Shown here: piece by piece, positions 10,150-22,529 of the stretch
Position numbering within the stretch: the stretch's first letter is position 1
Layout: each line of letters starts with the position of its first letter
DNA from: Mesostigma viride
Lineage: Eukaryota > Streptophyta > Mesostigmatophyceae > Mesostigmatales > Mesostigmataceae
Assembly (NCBI GenBank): GCA_009746045.1
Contig: RPFO01000378.1
Location: 1 to 42,074, forward strand
DNA: 42,074 nt
Reading direction: 5' to 3'
The notes under the pieces: generated by a model
Databases searched by the model: none
What the model saw: only the letters and a program-made list of their open reading frames with translations
Told to the model about the DNA's origin: nothing
Position numbers and translations under genes: made by a program

Positions 10150-12095
10150 CACTCCTAAACCATGTTTACCCTTATATGTTGGGTGTGTTGGGTGAATGTT
10201 GGGTATGTGTGTTGCGGCGTGTGTGTTGTGTGTGTGTTGGGTGCATTCATAAAGGTGTGGGGGGTGTAGGGTGTGTGCAAAGTGTCTTGTGTGTTGATGT
10301 TGGGTGTGGGGGGGGGAGGTACATGTGTGTTGTGTGTGTGTCTTAGTAGGTGTGTTGTGTGTGTGACTTAGGTGTGTGTGTTGTTTGTGTTGGATATGTG
10401 TTGTGTGTGTGTGTGTTGTGTGTGTAGGGTGTCTTGTGTGTTGGTGTCTTGTTTTTAGTAGGTGTTGGGTGTGTGTATGTCGGGTGCAAACATAGTGTGT
10501 GTGTGTGTGTGTTCGGTATGTGTGTTGGGTGTCTTTTGTGTGTGTTGTGTGTGTTGGGGCGTGTGTGTGTGCTCTGTGTATGTATGTTGTGTGTGTGTGT
10601 GTGTGTGTGTTGGGGCGTGTGCCTGTGTGTGTTGTGTGCATGTTAATTGTCATGTATTGGTGTTGAGTGTGTGGGGGGGATGGACGTGTGTGTTGTGTGT
10701 GACTTAGGTGTGTTATGTGTGTGTTGTGTGTGACTTAAGTGTCTTTTGTGTGTGTTGTGTGTGTTGGATGTGTGGTGTGGGTGTGTGGTGTGGGTGTGTG
10801 GGTGTGGGGGGGGGTGCCAAGTGTCTTGTGTGTTGGTATTGGGTGTGTGTGGGGGGTGTACGTGTGTGTTGTGTGTGACTTAGGTGTGTTTTGTGTGTGT
10901 TGTGTGTGATTGACCTAGGTGTGTGTTGCGTGTGTGTGTATGTGTTGTGTGGTGTGTTGTTTGCATGTTAATTGTCATGTGTTGGTGTTGTGGGGGGGGG
11001 GGGATGTACGTGTACGTGTGTTGTGTGTTGGTGTCTTATTTTTAGGTGTTGGTGTGTGTGTCGTGGGTGCAAACATTGTGTGTGTGTGTGTTAAGTGTGT
11101 GTTGGGTGTCTTGTGTCTTGGTGTCTTATTTTTAGGTGTTGGTGTGTGTGTCGTGGGTGCAAACATTGTGTGTGTGTGTGTGTGTGTGTTGGGTGTGTGT
11201 TGGGTGTCTTGTGTGTTGGTGTCTTGTTTTTAGTAGGTGTTGTGTGTGCGTGTTTTCGGTATGTGTGTTGGGTGTCTTGTGTGTGTGTGGTGTGTGTTTG
11301 GGTGTTGTTGTGTGTGCAGTGTTGGGGAATGTGTGTGTGTGTTGGGGCATGTGTGTGTGTGTTGGGGCATGTGTGTCAGTGTGTGTGTTGTGGCATGTTA
11401 ATTGTCATGTGTTGGTGTTGTGTGTGGGGGGGGGATGTACGTGTGTGTTGTGTGTTACTTAGGTGTGTTCTGTGTGTGTTGCGTGTGTGTGATTGTGTGT
11501 CTTGGGTGTGTGTTGGGTGTCTTGTGTGTTGGTGTCTTGTTTTTAGTAGGTGTTGGGTGTGGGTGTACGTTGGGTGCAAACATAGTGTGTGTGTGTGTGT
11601 GTGTCGGGTATGTGTGTTGTGTGTCTTTTGTGTGTGTTGTGTGTGTTGGGGCGTGTGTGTGTGTGTGTGTTGTGTGCATGTCAACTTTCTTGTGTTGCAT
11701 GGTGTTGTGTGTGTGTGGGGGGGGGGGGTACATGTGTGTTGTGTGTGACTTAGGTGTGTTCTGTGTGTGTGGTGTGTGTTTGGGTGTTGTTTGTGTGCAG
11801 TGTTGGGGAATGTGTGTGTGTGTTGGGGCATGTGTGTGTGTGTTGGGGCATGTGTGTCAGTGTGTGTGTTGTGGCATGTTAATTGTCATGTGTTGGTGTT
11901 GTGTGGGGGGGGGGGATGTACGTGTGTGTTGTGTGTTACTTAGGTGTGTTCTGTGTGTGTTGCATGGGTGTGTGTGTGTTGGGTGTGTGTTGGCTGTCTT
12001 GTGTGTTGGTGTCTTGTTTTTAGGTGTTGGTGTGTGTCTTGGGTGCAAACATAGCGTGTGTGTGTTGGGTGTGTTGTTCGTGTGTGTGTGAAAAT
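10150..12095. repeat. GT-rich composite repeat
   Basis: Strongly strand-asymmetric GT-rich DNA, not plain (GT)n. Two longer motifs recur. One reads GGTGTCTTGTTTTTAGTAGG and leads into a GGTGCAAACAT motif; copies start near 10443, 11030, 11110, 11218, 11532 and 12010. The other reads GCATGTTAATTGTCATGTGT then a G run then GATGTACGTGTG; copies lie near 10637, 10966, 11394 and 11875. The motifs alternate, giving a higher-order unit of a few hundred bases. Open frames here are low-complexity Cys/Val or Thr/His strings and are not called genes. Confidence 0.9.
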
Positions 12096-12170
12096 GTAGA
12101 AAATTGTTATGTTTGACGATAGTCATAGTGTACTACTAAAAACTTGTACATACATATGCTGGAATGATTT

Positions 12171-15100
12171 GATACACACGTACATCCACCGCGCACGCAA
12201 GGGGCAACTGCACACACACGTACACACACCATGCACGCTTGGGGCGACGGCACTCACATGTACATCCACCGCGCACGCAAGGGGCGGCTGCACACACACG
12301 TACATCCACCATGCACGCAAGGAGCGGCTGCACTCACATGTACATACACCGCGCATGCAAGGGGCGGTTGCACACACACGTACACACACCATGCACGCAA
12401 GGGGCGGCTGCACACACACGTACATACACCGCGCACGCAAGGGGCGGCTGCACACACACGTACATCCACCGCGCACGCAAGGGGCAACTGCACACACACG
12501 TACACACACCATGCACGGAAGGGGCGGCTGCACACACATGTACATACACCATGCACGCAAGGGGCAACTGCACACACGTGTACATACACCATGCACGCAA
12601 GGGGCAAGTGCACGCACACTTACACACACACCGCGCACGCAAGGGGCAACTGCACACACACGTACATCCACCGCGCACGCAAGGGGCGGCTGCACACACA
12701 CGTACACACACCATGCACGCTTGGGGCGACGGCACTCACATGTACATACACCGCGCACGCAAGGGGCGGCTGCACACACACGTACACACACCATGCACGC
12801 AAGGGCCGGCTGCACTCACATGTACATACACCGCGCATGCAAGGGGCGAGTGCACGCACACTTACACACACACCGCGCACGCAAGGGACGCCTGCACACA
12901 CACGTACATCCACCATGCACGCAAGGGCCGGCTGCACACACACGTACATCCACCGAGCACGCAAGGGGCAACTGCACACACACGTACATCCACCGCGCAC
13001 GCAAGGGGCAAGTGCACACACACGTACATCCACCGCGCACGCAAGGGGCGAGTGCACACACACGTACATCCACCGCGCACGCAAGGGGCGGCTGCACACA
13101 CACATACACACCATGCACGCAAGGGCCGGCATGCACACACACGTACATCCACCGCGCACGCAAGGGGCAACTGCACACACACGTACACACACCGCGCACG
13201 CAAGGGGCGAGTGCACACACACGTACATCCACCGCGCACGCAAGGAGCGACTGCACACACACGTACATCCACCGCGCATGCAAGGGCCGGCTGCACACAC
13301 ACGTACATCCACCGCGCATGCAAGGGGCGGCTGCACACACACGTACACACACCATGCACGCAAGGGCCGGCTGCACTCACATGTACATACACCATGCACG
13401 CAAGGGGCCGGCTGAACTCACATGTACATACACCATGCACACAAGGGGCGGCTGCACACACACGTACATCCACCGCGCACGCAAGGGGCGGCTGCACACA
13501 CACGTACACACACCGCGCACGCAAGGGACGGCTGCACACAAACGTACATACACCGCGCACGCAAGGGGCGGCTGCACACACATGTACATACACCATGCAC
13601 GCAAGGGGCGAGTGCACTCACATGTACATACACCATGCACGCAAGGGGCAACTGCACACACACGTACATCCACCGCGCATGCAAGGGCGGCTGCACACAC
13701 ACGTACACACACCATGCACAGAAGGGACGGCTGCACACAAACGTACATACACCGCGCACGCAAGGGGCAACTGCACACACACGTACACACACCATGCACG
13801 CTTGGGGCGACGGCACTCACATGTACATCCACCGCGCACGCAAGGGGCGGCTGCACACACACGTACATCCACCATGCACGCAAGGAGCGACTGCACACAC
13901 ACGTACATCCACCGCGCACGCAAGGGACGGCTGCACTCACATGTACATGCACCATGCACGCAAGGGGCGGCTGCACACACACGTACATCCACCGCGCACG
14001 CAAGGGGCGGCTGCACTCACATGTACATACACCATGCACGCAAGGGGCGGCTGCACACACACGTACATCCACCGCGCACGCAAGGGGCGAGTGCACACAC
14101 ACGTACACACACCGCGCACGCAAGGGACGGCTGCACACAAACGTACATACACCGCGCACGCAAGGGGCGGCTGCACACACATGTACATACACCATGCACG
14201 CAAGGGGCGAGTGCACTCACATGTACATACACCATGCACGCAAGGGGCAACTGCACACACACGTACATCCACCGCGCATGCAAGGGGCGGCTGCACACAC
14301 ACGTACACACACCATGCACAGAAGGGACGGCTGCACACAAACGTACATACACCGCGCACGCAAGGGGCAACTGCACACACACGTACACACACCATGCACG
14401 CTTGGGGCGACGGCACTCACATGTACATCCACCGCGCACGCAAGGGGCGGCTGCACACACACGTACATCCACCATGCACGCAAGGAGCGGCTGCACTCAC
14501 ATGTACATACACCGCGCATGCAAGGGGCGGTTGCACACACACGTACACACACCATGCACGCAAGGGGCGGCTGCACACACACGTACATACACCGCGCACG
14601 CAAGGGGCGGCTGCACACACACGTACATCCACCGCGCACGCAAGGGGCAACTGCACACACACGTACACACACCATGCACGGAAGGGGCGGCTGCACACAC
14701 ATGTACATACACCATGCACGCAAGGGCCGGCTGCACACACGTGTACATACACCATGCACGCAAGGGGCAAGTGCACGCACACTTACACACACACCGCGCA
14801 CGCAAGGGGCAACTGCACACACACGTACACACACCATGCACGGAAGGGGCGGCTGCACACACATGTACATACACCATGCACGCAAGGGGCGGCTGCACAC
14901 ACGTGTACATACACCATGCACGCAAGGGGCAAGTGCACGCACACGTACACACACACCGCGCACGCAAGGGGCAACTGCACACACACGTACATCCACCGCG
15001 CACGCAAGGGGCGGCTGCACACACACGTACACACACCATGCACGCTTGGGGCGACGGCACTCACATGTACATACACCGCGCACGCAAGGGGCGGCTGCAC

Positions 15101-18100
15101 ACACACGTACACACACCATGCACGCAAGGGCCGGCTGCACTCACATGTACATCCACCGCGCACGCAAGGGGCAACTGCACACACACGTACACACACCATG
15201 CACGCTTGGGGCGACGGCACTCACATGTACATCCACCGCGCACGCAAGGGGCGGCTGCACACACACGTACATCCACCATGCACGCAAGGAGCGGCTGCAC
15301 TCACATGTACATACACCGCGCATGCAAGGGGCGGTTGCACACACACGTACACACACCATGCACGCAAGGGGCGGCTGCACACACACGTACATACACCGCG
15401 CACGCAAGGGGCGGCTGCACACACACGTACATCCACCGCGCACGCAAGGGGCAACTGCACACACACGTACACACACCATGCACGCAAGGGGCGGCTGCAC
15501 ACACATGTACATACACCATGCACGCAAGGGGCGGCTGCACACACGTGTACATACACCATGCACGCAAGGGGCAAGTGCACGCACACTTACACACACACCG
15601 CGCACGCAAGGGGCAACTGCACACACACGTACATCCACCGCGCACGCAAGGGGCGGCTGCACACACACGTACACACACCATGCACGCTTGGGGCGACGGC
15701 ACTCACATGTACATACACCGCGCACGCAAGGGGCGGCTGCACACACACGTACACACACCATGCACGCAAGGGCCGGCTGCACTCACATGTACATACACCA
15801 TGCACGCAAGGGGCGAGTGCACGCACACTTACACACACACCGCGCACGCAAGGGACGCCTGCACACACACGTACATCCACCATGCACGCAAGGGCCGGCT
15901 GCACACACACGTACATCCACCGAGCACGCAAGGGGCAACTGCACACACACGTACATCCACCGCGCACGCAAGGGGCAAGTGCACACACACGTACATCCAC
16001 CGCGCACGCAAGGGGCGAGTGCACACACACGTACATCCACCGCGCACGCAAGGGGCGGCTGCACACACACATACACACCATGCACGCAAGGGCCGGCATG
16101 CACACACACGTACATCCACCGCGCACGCAAGGGGCAACTGCACACACACGTACACACACCGCGCACGCAAGGGCGAGTGCACACACACGTACATCCACCG
16201 CGCACGCAAGGAGCGACTGCACACACACGTACATCCACCGCGCATGCAAGGGCCGGCTGCACACACACGTACATCCACCGCGCATGCAAGGGGCGGCTGC
16301 ACACACACGTACACACACCATGCACGCAAGGGCCGGCTGCACTCACATGTACATACACCATGCACGCAAGGGGCCGGCTGAACTCACATGTACATACACC
16401 ATGCACACAAGGGGCGGCTGCACACACACGTACATCCACCGCGCACGCAAGGGACGGCTGCACACAAACGTACATACACCGCGCACGCAAGGGGCGGCTG
16501 CACACACACGTACACACACCATGCACGCAAGGGCCGGCTGCACTCACATGTACATACACCGCGCATGCAAGGGGCGAGTGCACGCACACTTACACACACA
16601 CCGCGCACGCAAGGGACGCCTGCACACACACGTACATCCACCATGCACGCAAGGGCCGGCTGCACACACACGTACATCCACCGAGCACGCAAGGGGCAAC
16701 TGCACACACACGTACACACACCATGCACGCTTGGGGCGACGGCACTCACATGTACATACACCGCGCACGCAAGGGGCGGCTGCACACACACGTACACACA
16801 CCATGCACGCAAGGGCCGGCTGCACTCACATGTACATACACCGCGCATGCAAGGGGCGGTTGCACACACACGTACACACACCGCGCACGCAAGGGGCGGC
16901 TGCACACACACGTACATCCACCGCGCACGCAAGGGGCAACTGCACACACACCTACACACACCATGCACGGAAGGGGCGGCTGCACACACATGTACATACA
17001 CCATGCACGCAAGGGGCGGCTGCACACACGTGTACATACACCATGCACGCAAGGGGCAAGTGCACGCACACTTACACACACACCGCGCACGCAAGGGGCA
17101 ACTGCACACACACGTACACACACCATGCACGGAAGGGGCGGCTGCACACACATGTACATACACCATGCACGCAAGGGGCGGCTGCACACACGTGTACATA
17201 CACCATGCACGCAAGGGGCAAGTGCACGCACACTTACACACACACCGCGCACGCAAGGGGCAACTGCACACACACGTACATCCACCGCGCACGCAAGGGG
17301 CGGCTGCACACACACGTACACACACCATGCACGCTTGGGGCGACGGCACTCACATGTACATACACCGCGCACGCAAGGGGCGGCTGCACACACACGTACA
17401 CACACCATGCACGCAAGGGCCGGCTGCACTCACATGTACATACACCGCGCATGCAAGGGGCGAGTGCACGCACACTTACACACACACCGCGCACGCAAGG
17501 GACGCCTGCACACACACGTACATCCACCATGCACGCAAGGGCCGGCTGCACACACACGTACATCCACCGAGCACGCAAGGGGCAACTGCACACACACGTA
17601 CACACACCATGCACGCTTGGGGCGACGGCACTCACATGTACATACACCGCGCACGCAAGGGGCGGCTGCACACACACGTACACACACCATGCACGCAAGG
17701 GCCGGCTGCACTCACATGTACATACACCGCGCATGCAAGGGGCGGTTGCACACACACGTACACACACCATGCACGCAAGGGGCGGCTGCACACACACGTA
17801 CATACACCGCGCACGCAAGGGGCGGCTGCACACACACGTACATCCACCGCGCACGCAAGGGGCAACTGCACACACACGTACACACACCATGCACGGAAGG
17901 GGCGGCTGCACACACGTGTACATACACCATGCACGCAAGGGGCGAGTGCACGCACACTTACACACACACCGCGCACGCAAGGGACGCCTGCACACACACG
18001 TACATCCACCATGCACGCAAGGGCCGGCTGCACACACATGCACGTACACACACCATGCACGCAAGGGGCTGCTGCACACACATGTACATCCACCGCGCAC

Positions 18101-20336
18101 GCAAGGAGCGACTGCACACACACGTACATCCACCGCGCATGCAAGGGCCGGCTGCACACACACGTACATCCACCGCGCATGCAAGGGGCGGCTGCACACA
18201 CACGTACACACACCGCGCACGCAAGGAGCGACTGCACGCACACTTACACACACACCGCGCATGCAAGGGGCGGCTGCACACACACGTACACCCACCATGC
18301 ACGCAAGGGCCGGCATGCACACACACGTACATACACTGCGCACGCACGGGGCGGCTGCACACACATGTACATCCACCGCGCACGCAAGGGACGGCATGCA
18401 CACACACGTACACACACCATGCGCGCAAGGAGCGGCTGCACTCACGTGTACATCCACCGCGCACGCAAGGGACGGCTGCACACAAACGTACATCCACCGC
18501 GCACGCAAGGGGCAACTGCACACACACGTACACACACCATGCACGCAAGGGACGGCTGCACACAAACGTACATCCACCGCGCACGCAAGGGGCGGCTGCA
18601 CTCACATGTACATACACCATGCACGCAAGGGCCGGCTGCACACACACGTACATCCACCGCGCACGCAAGGAGCGACTGCACACACACGTACATCCACCGC
18701 GCACGCAAGGGGCGAGTGCACACACACGTACACACACCATGCACGCAAGGGGCGAGTGCACACACATGTACATCCACCGCTCACGCAAGGAGCGACTGCA
18801 CACACATGTCCACACACCATGCACGCAAGGGGCGGCTGCACACACACGTACACACACCATGCATGCACGCAAGGGACGGCATGCACACACACGTACACAC
18901 ACCATGCGCGCAAGGAGCGACTGCACACACACGTACATCCACCGCGCACGCAAGGGACGGCTGCACTCACATGTACATGCACCATGCACGCAAGGGGCGG
19001 CTGCACACACACGTACATCCACCGCGCACGCAAGGGGCGGCTGCACTCACATGTACATACACCATGCACGCAAGGGGCGGCTGCACACACACGTACATCC
19101 ACCGCGCACGCAAGGGGCGAGTGCACACACACGTACACACACCATGCACGCAAGGGGCGAGTCCACACACATGTACATCCACCGCTCACGCAAGGAGCGA
19201 CTGCACACACATGTCCACACACCATGCGCGCAAGGAGCGACTGCACACACACGTACATACACCGCGCACGCAAGGGGCGGCTGCACACACACGTACACAC
19301 ACCGCGCACGCAAGGGGCGGCTGCACACACACGTACATCCACCGCGCACGCAAGGGACGGCTGCACACAAACGTACATACACCGCGCACGCAAGGGGCGG
19401 CTGCACACACACGTACACACACCATGCACGCAAGGGCCGGCTGCACTCACATGTACATACACCGCGCATGCAAGGGGCGAGTGCACGCACACTTACACAC
19501 ACACCGCGCACGCAAGGGACGCCTGCACACACACGTACATCCATGCACCATGCACGCAAGGGCCGGCTGCACACACACGTACATCCACCGAGCACGCAAG
19601 GGGCAACTGCACACACACGTACACACACCATGCACGCTTGGGGCGACGGCACTCACATGTACATACACCGCGCACGCAAGGGGCGGCTGCACACACACGT
19701 ACACACACCATGCACGCAAGGGCCGGCTGCACTCACATGTACATACACCGCGCATGCAAGGGGCGGTTGCACACACACGTACACACACCGCGCACGCAAG
19801 GGGCGGCTGCACACACACGTACATCCACCGCGCACGCAAGGGGCAACTGCACACACACGTACACACACCATGCACGGAAGGGGCGGCTGCACACACATGT
19901 ACATACACCATGCACGCAAGGGGCGGCTGCACACACGTGTACATACACCATGCACGCAAGGGGCAAGTGCACGCACACTTACACACACACCGCGCACGCA
20001 AGGGGCAACTGCACACACACGTACACACACCATGCACGGAAGGGGCGGCTGCACACACATGTACATACACCATGCACGCAAGGGGCGGCTGCACACACGT
20101 GTACATACACCATGCACGCAAGGGGCAAGTGCACGCACACTTACACACACACCGCGCACGCAAGGGGCAACTGCACACACACGTACATCCACCGCGCACG
20201 CAAGGGGCGGCTGCACACACACGTACACACACCATGCACGCTTGGGGCGACGGCACTCACATGTACATACACCGCGCACGCAAGGGGCGGCTGCACACAC
20301 ACGTACACACACCATGCACGCAAGGGCCGGCTGCAC
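12171..20336. repeat. ~40 bp satellite array, block 1
   Basis: A tandem array with a 40 bp unit whose parts in order are CACACACACGTACATCCACC, GCGCACGCAAGGGGCGGCTG. Common variants are ACATACACC or ACACACACC for the middle, ATGCACGC for GCGCACGC, GGGGCAACTG, GGGCCGGCTG and GGGGCGAGTG for the end, and CTTGGGGCGACGGCACTC. Variant units recur in fixed orders over hundreds of bases, so higher-order repeats exist; for example ~13500-13830 resembles ~14110-14430. Neither strand of the unit contains a stop in any frame. This produces open frames of up to 2744 codons (from 12109) that I treat as repeat artefacts. Confidence 0.95.
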
Positions 20337-22348
20337 TTTGTGAGCTCACGCTCGTTCTATCTATGACCTGCGGAAGTCTCAAAGGGGGAGGGGAGGCCGC
20401 AGTAGACAGGTCTGACTAGGTAGCCAGTACTAGGGGGGGGGGTACGGTGTTGTGGGGGGGGGGGTACCGGGGACGGTACTGTGGACCGGGTCCAATTTGT
20501 GTTGTGGACCGGGGGCAGTCCTGTGGACCGGGGACGGCGCGGCGCCACTGGCCTGTTGGTCAGTGGGCTGGCGTCCGTCACCCCACCTACGACTAGGTAG
20601 ACGGTGGATACTTAGGGTTGTGGCGGGGCAACAACCACTCCTCTTTGCAGCTGTGTCGACGGCCCACTGACGGCGTGTGTGCACTGCTATGGCGGTGCCG
20701 AATGTAAATCACAGCTACCGGCCTCCGAATTACTATTCGGGGGCCTGTTTTATTTAAGGTTATGACGGCTGCGCGACGGGGGTCGGCAGCACCCCAAGAA
20801 CTTGCCGTTCGAAGTGCAGGCGGTAGCTGCCAGTGCCAGATTGTTTTATTTTTGCTGCGTTGTACTCGCCACCCCGGGCTCGCGGGAGGGGTCTGGATAG
20901 ACGCGGGAGTGACTCTTGATCGGACAACTAAAGCGGGGCAGTCGTGGTGCTAGGGTGGCAACAGCTACAGGCGGAGGGGGAATACGCCGCAGGCAAGTTC
21001 GTTGTGTATCGTATGTGCTGGGCCTGGCTAATGAATATCGTCAAGAATAGTGCATGAGCGCGCTATACGAGCATGGGAAGAAGGGGGAATCGAGCCCCCA
21101 GGCCAGCATAGGAGCGGGGTGGCTGCAGCCCCAGCGCCAGGGGGGGCAGCACCCTAAACAGCCTAACATTTCCTCGTGCCAAGTGAGGCGACAGCGGCCG
21201 GCGGCCAGCGCGGAATGGCGGGGTCGTTGCCGCGTAATTTAAGCGGGGACGAGTTGTTGGGACTGACGGTGCACAGCGGGGAAGGGGAAGGATGTTAGGG
21301 CGGGGCGATAGCGGATCCCAGACGCAGCTGCGTCATTGGGGTGCCGGGGGTGCTATGCCTGTGAAGAAAGGTGTACAAAGAATTGCCGAGCCTGCAGGGG
21401 TGGCTGCCGAGGGCAGTGCCCACATGGGTGAGAACCCCCCCGCAGTGGGGGGTCCCTACGGGGATACTTTTGGCTTCCCCTTTGTATTGCCGCCTGGTTA
21501 ATGAAGCACTGGTAGCGGCAGGGGACAAGGGGGGCGACGAGAAGTCTGGGCCATACGACAGCTTGCGGCCAAGTGGCCAGGTAGTGGGTGCGGGATGTTA
21601 CAAAGCCCAGGTCCTCTTGACTGGCCCAGGTCCTTATGACTGGTATGATGTTTCGGCCCTTGTTGTGTGGCCTAGTTAGCTTAGAAACTGCAGATTCTTA
21701 GGTTAGCTAATGGCTTGGACGTGTGCCTAACACGTATTTGTAATAAACATGTTTCTCTGGCAGCCCCTCACTCCAATGGAACTAAAGCAGCAATTGGATT
21801 TTGTGAGCTCACGCTCGTTCTATCTATGACCTGCGGAAGTCTCAAAGGGGGAGGGGAGGCCGCAGTAGACAGGTCTGACTAGGTAGCCAGTACTAGGGGG
21901 GGGGGTACGGTGTTGTGGGGGGGGGGTACCGGGGACGGTACTGTGGACCGGGTCCAATTTGTGTTGTGGACCGGGGGCAGTCCTGTGGACCGGGGACGGC
22001 GCGGCGCCACTGGCCTGTTGGTCAGTGGGCTGGCGTCCGTCACCCCACCTACGACTAGGTAGACGGTGGATACTTAGGGTTGTGGCGGGGCAACAACCAC
22101 TCCTCTTTGCAGCTCCCACCCACCCACCCTTGCTGCCAGACGGATGTTACAAAGCCCAGGTCCTCTTGACTGGCCCAGGTCCTTATGACTGGTATGATGT
22201 TTCGGCCCTTGTTGTGTGGCCTAGTTAGCTTAGAAACTGCAGATTCTTAGGTTAGCTAATGGCTTGGACGTGTGCCTAACACGTATTTGTAATAAACATG
22301 TTTCTCTGGCAGCCCCTCACTCCAATGGAACTAAAGCAGCAATTGGAT
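20337..22348 (+). mobile_element. Split-direct-repeat element, family A, complete copy (E1)
   Basis: 2012 bp inserted in the 40 bp satellite. Structure: A1 20337-20652, unique interior X 20653-21592, B1 21593-21799, A2 21800-22114, spacer 22115-22141, B2 22142-22348. A1 and A2, and B1 and B2, are direct repeats. The B1/A2 junction joins the element's right end to its left end. The flanks (GGCTGCAC and TCACATGTAC) rejoin to a normal satellite unit with nothing duplicated or lost. This plan with no target-site duplication is that of PAT/Ngaro/TOC1-type tyrosine-recombinase retrotransposons. No reverse transcriptase or recombinase is encoded; the small frames in X (62-102 codons) have no recognisable domain, so the copy would be non-autonomous. 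The left end starts with the palindrome GTGAGCTCAC. B carries AATAAA (21742-21747). Alternative: a duplicated and then internally deleted repeat. Confidence 0.7.
22115..22129 (-). other. G-quadruplex motif in the E1 spacer
   Basis: CCCACCCACCCACCC on the plus strand, so GGGTGGGTGGGTGGG on the minus strand: four G3 tracts with single-base loops, a very stable quadruplex type. It forms most of the 27 bp spacer between A2 and B2. Confidence 0.8.
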
Positions 22349-22529
22349 TCACATGTACATACACCGCGCATGCAAGGGGCGAGTGCACGCACACTTACAC
22401 ACACACCGCGCACGCAAGGGACGCCTGCACACACACGTACATCCACCATGCACGCAAGGGCCGGCTGCACACACACGTACATCCACCGAGCACGCAAGGG
22501 GCAACTGCACACACACGTACACACACCAC
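22349..22529. repeat. Short 40 bp satellite fragment, block 2
   Basis: About four and a half satellite units trapped between E1 and the truncated copy E2. The left side continues the satellite unit interrupted by E1. The right side breaks inside a unit at ACACACCAC and joins the interior of the next element. Confidence 0.9.

Noticed and set aside
10147-12091. Cys/Val-rich and Thr/His-rich frames in the GT-rich region
   Set aside because: Low-complexity translation of GT repeats; both strands are open.
12171-20336. CRISPR-like array
   Set aside because: The repeats are contiguous with no unique spacers and the context is eukaryotic.
12109-20343. Open frame of 2744 codons on the plus strand (and others of 1343-2314 codons)
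   Set aside because: It is made of 40 bp satellite units read in rotating phase; equally long frames exist in other phases and on the other strand. No domain, no codon bias and no conserved start were seen.
21292-21679. Frames of 69, 77 and 102 codons inside element interior X, seen in each family A copy
   Set aside because: They are conserved only because the copies are nearly identical; they overlap on both strands and lack domains.
20337-22348. Ordinary tandem LTR or solo LTR interpretation
   Set aside because: There is no TG...CA end pair and no target-site duplication, and the repeated parts are split by different interiors in the long and short units.
20337-22348. Helitron interpretation
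   Set aside because: The element lacks the 5' TC and 3' CTRR ends with a terminal hairpin, and the split direct repeats are not a Helitron feature.
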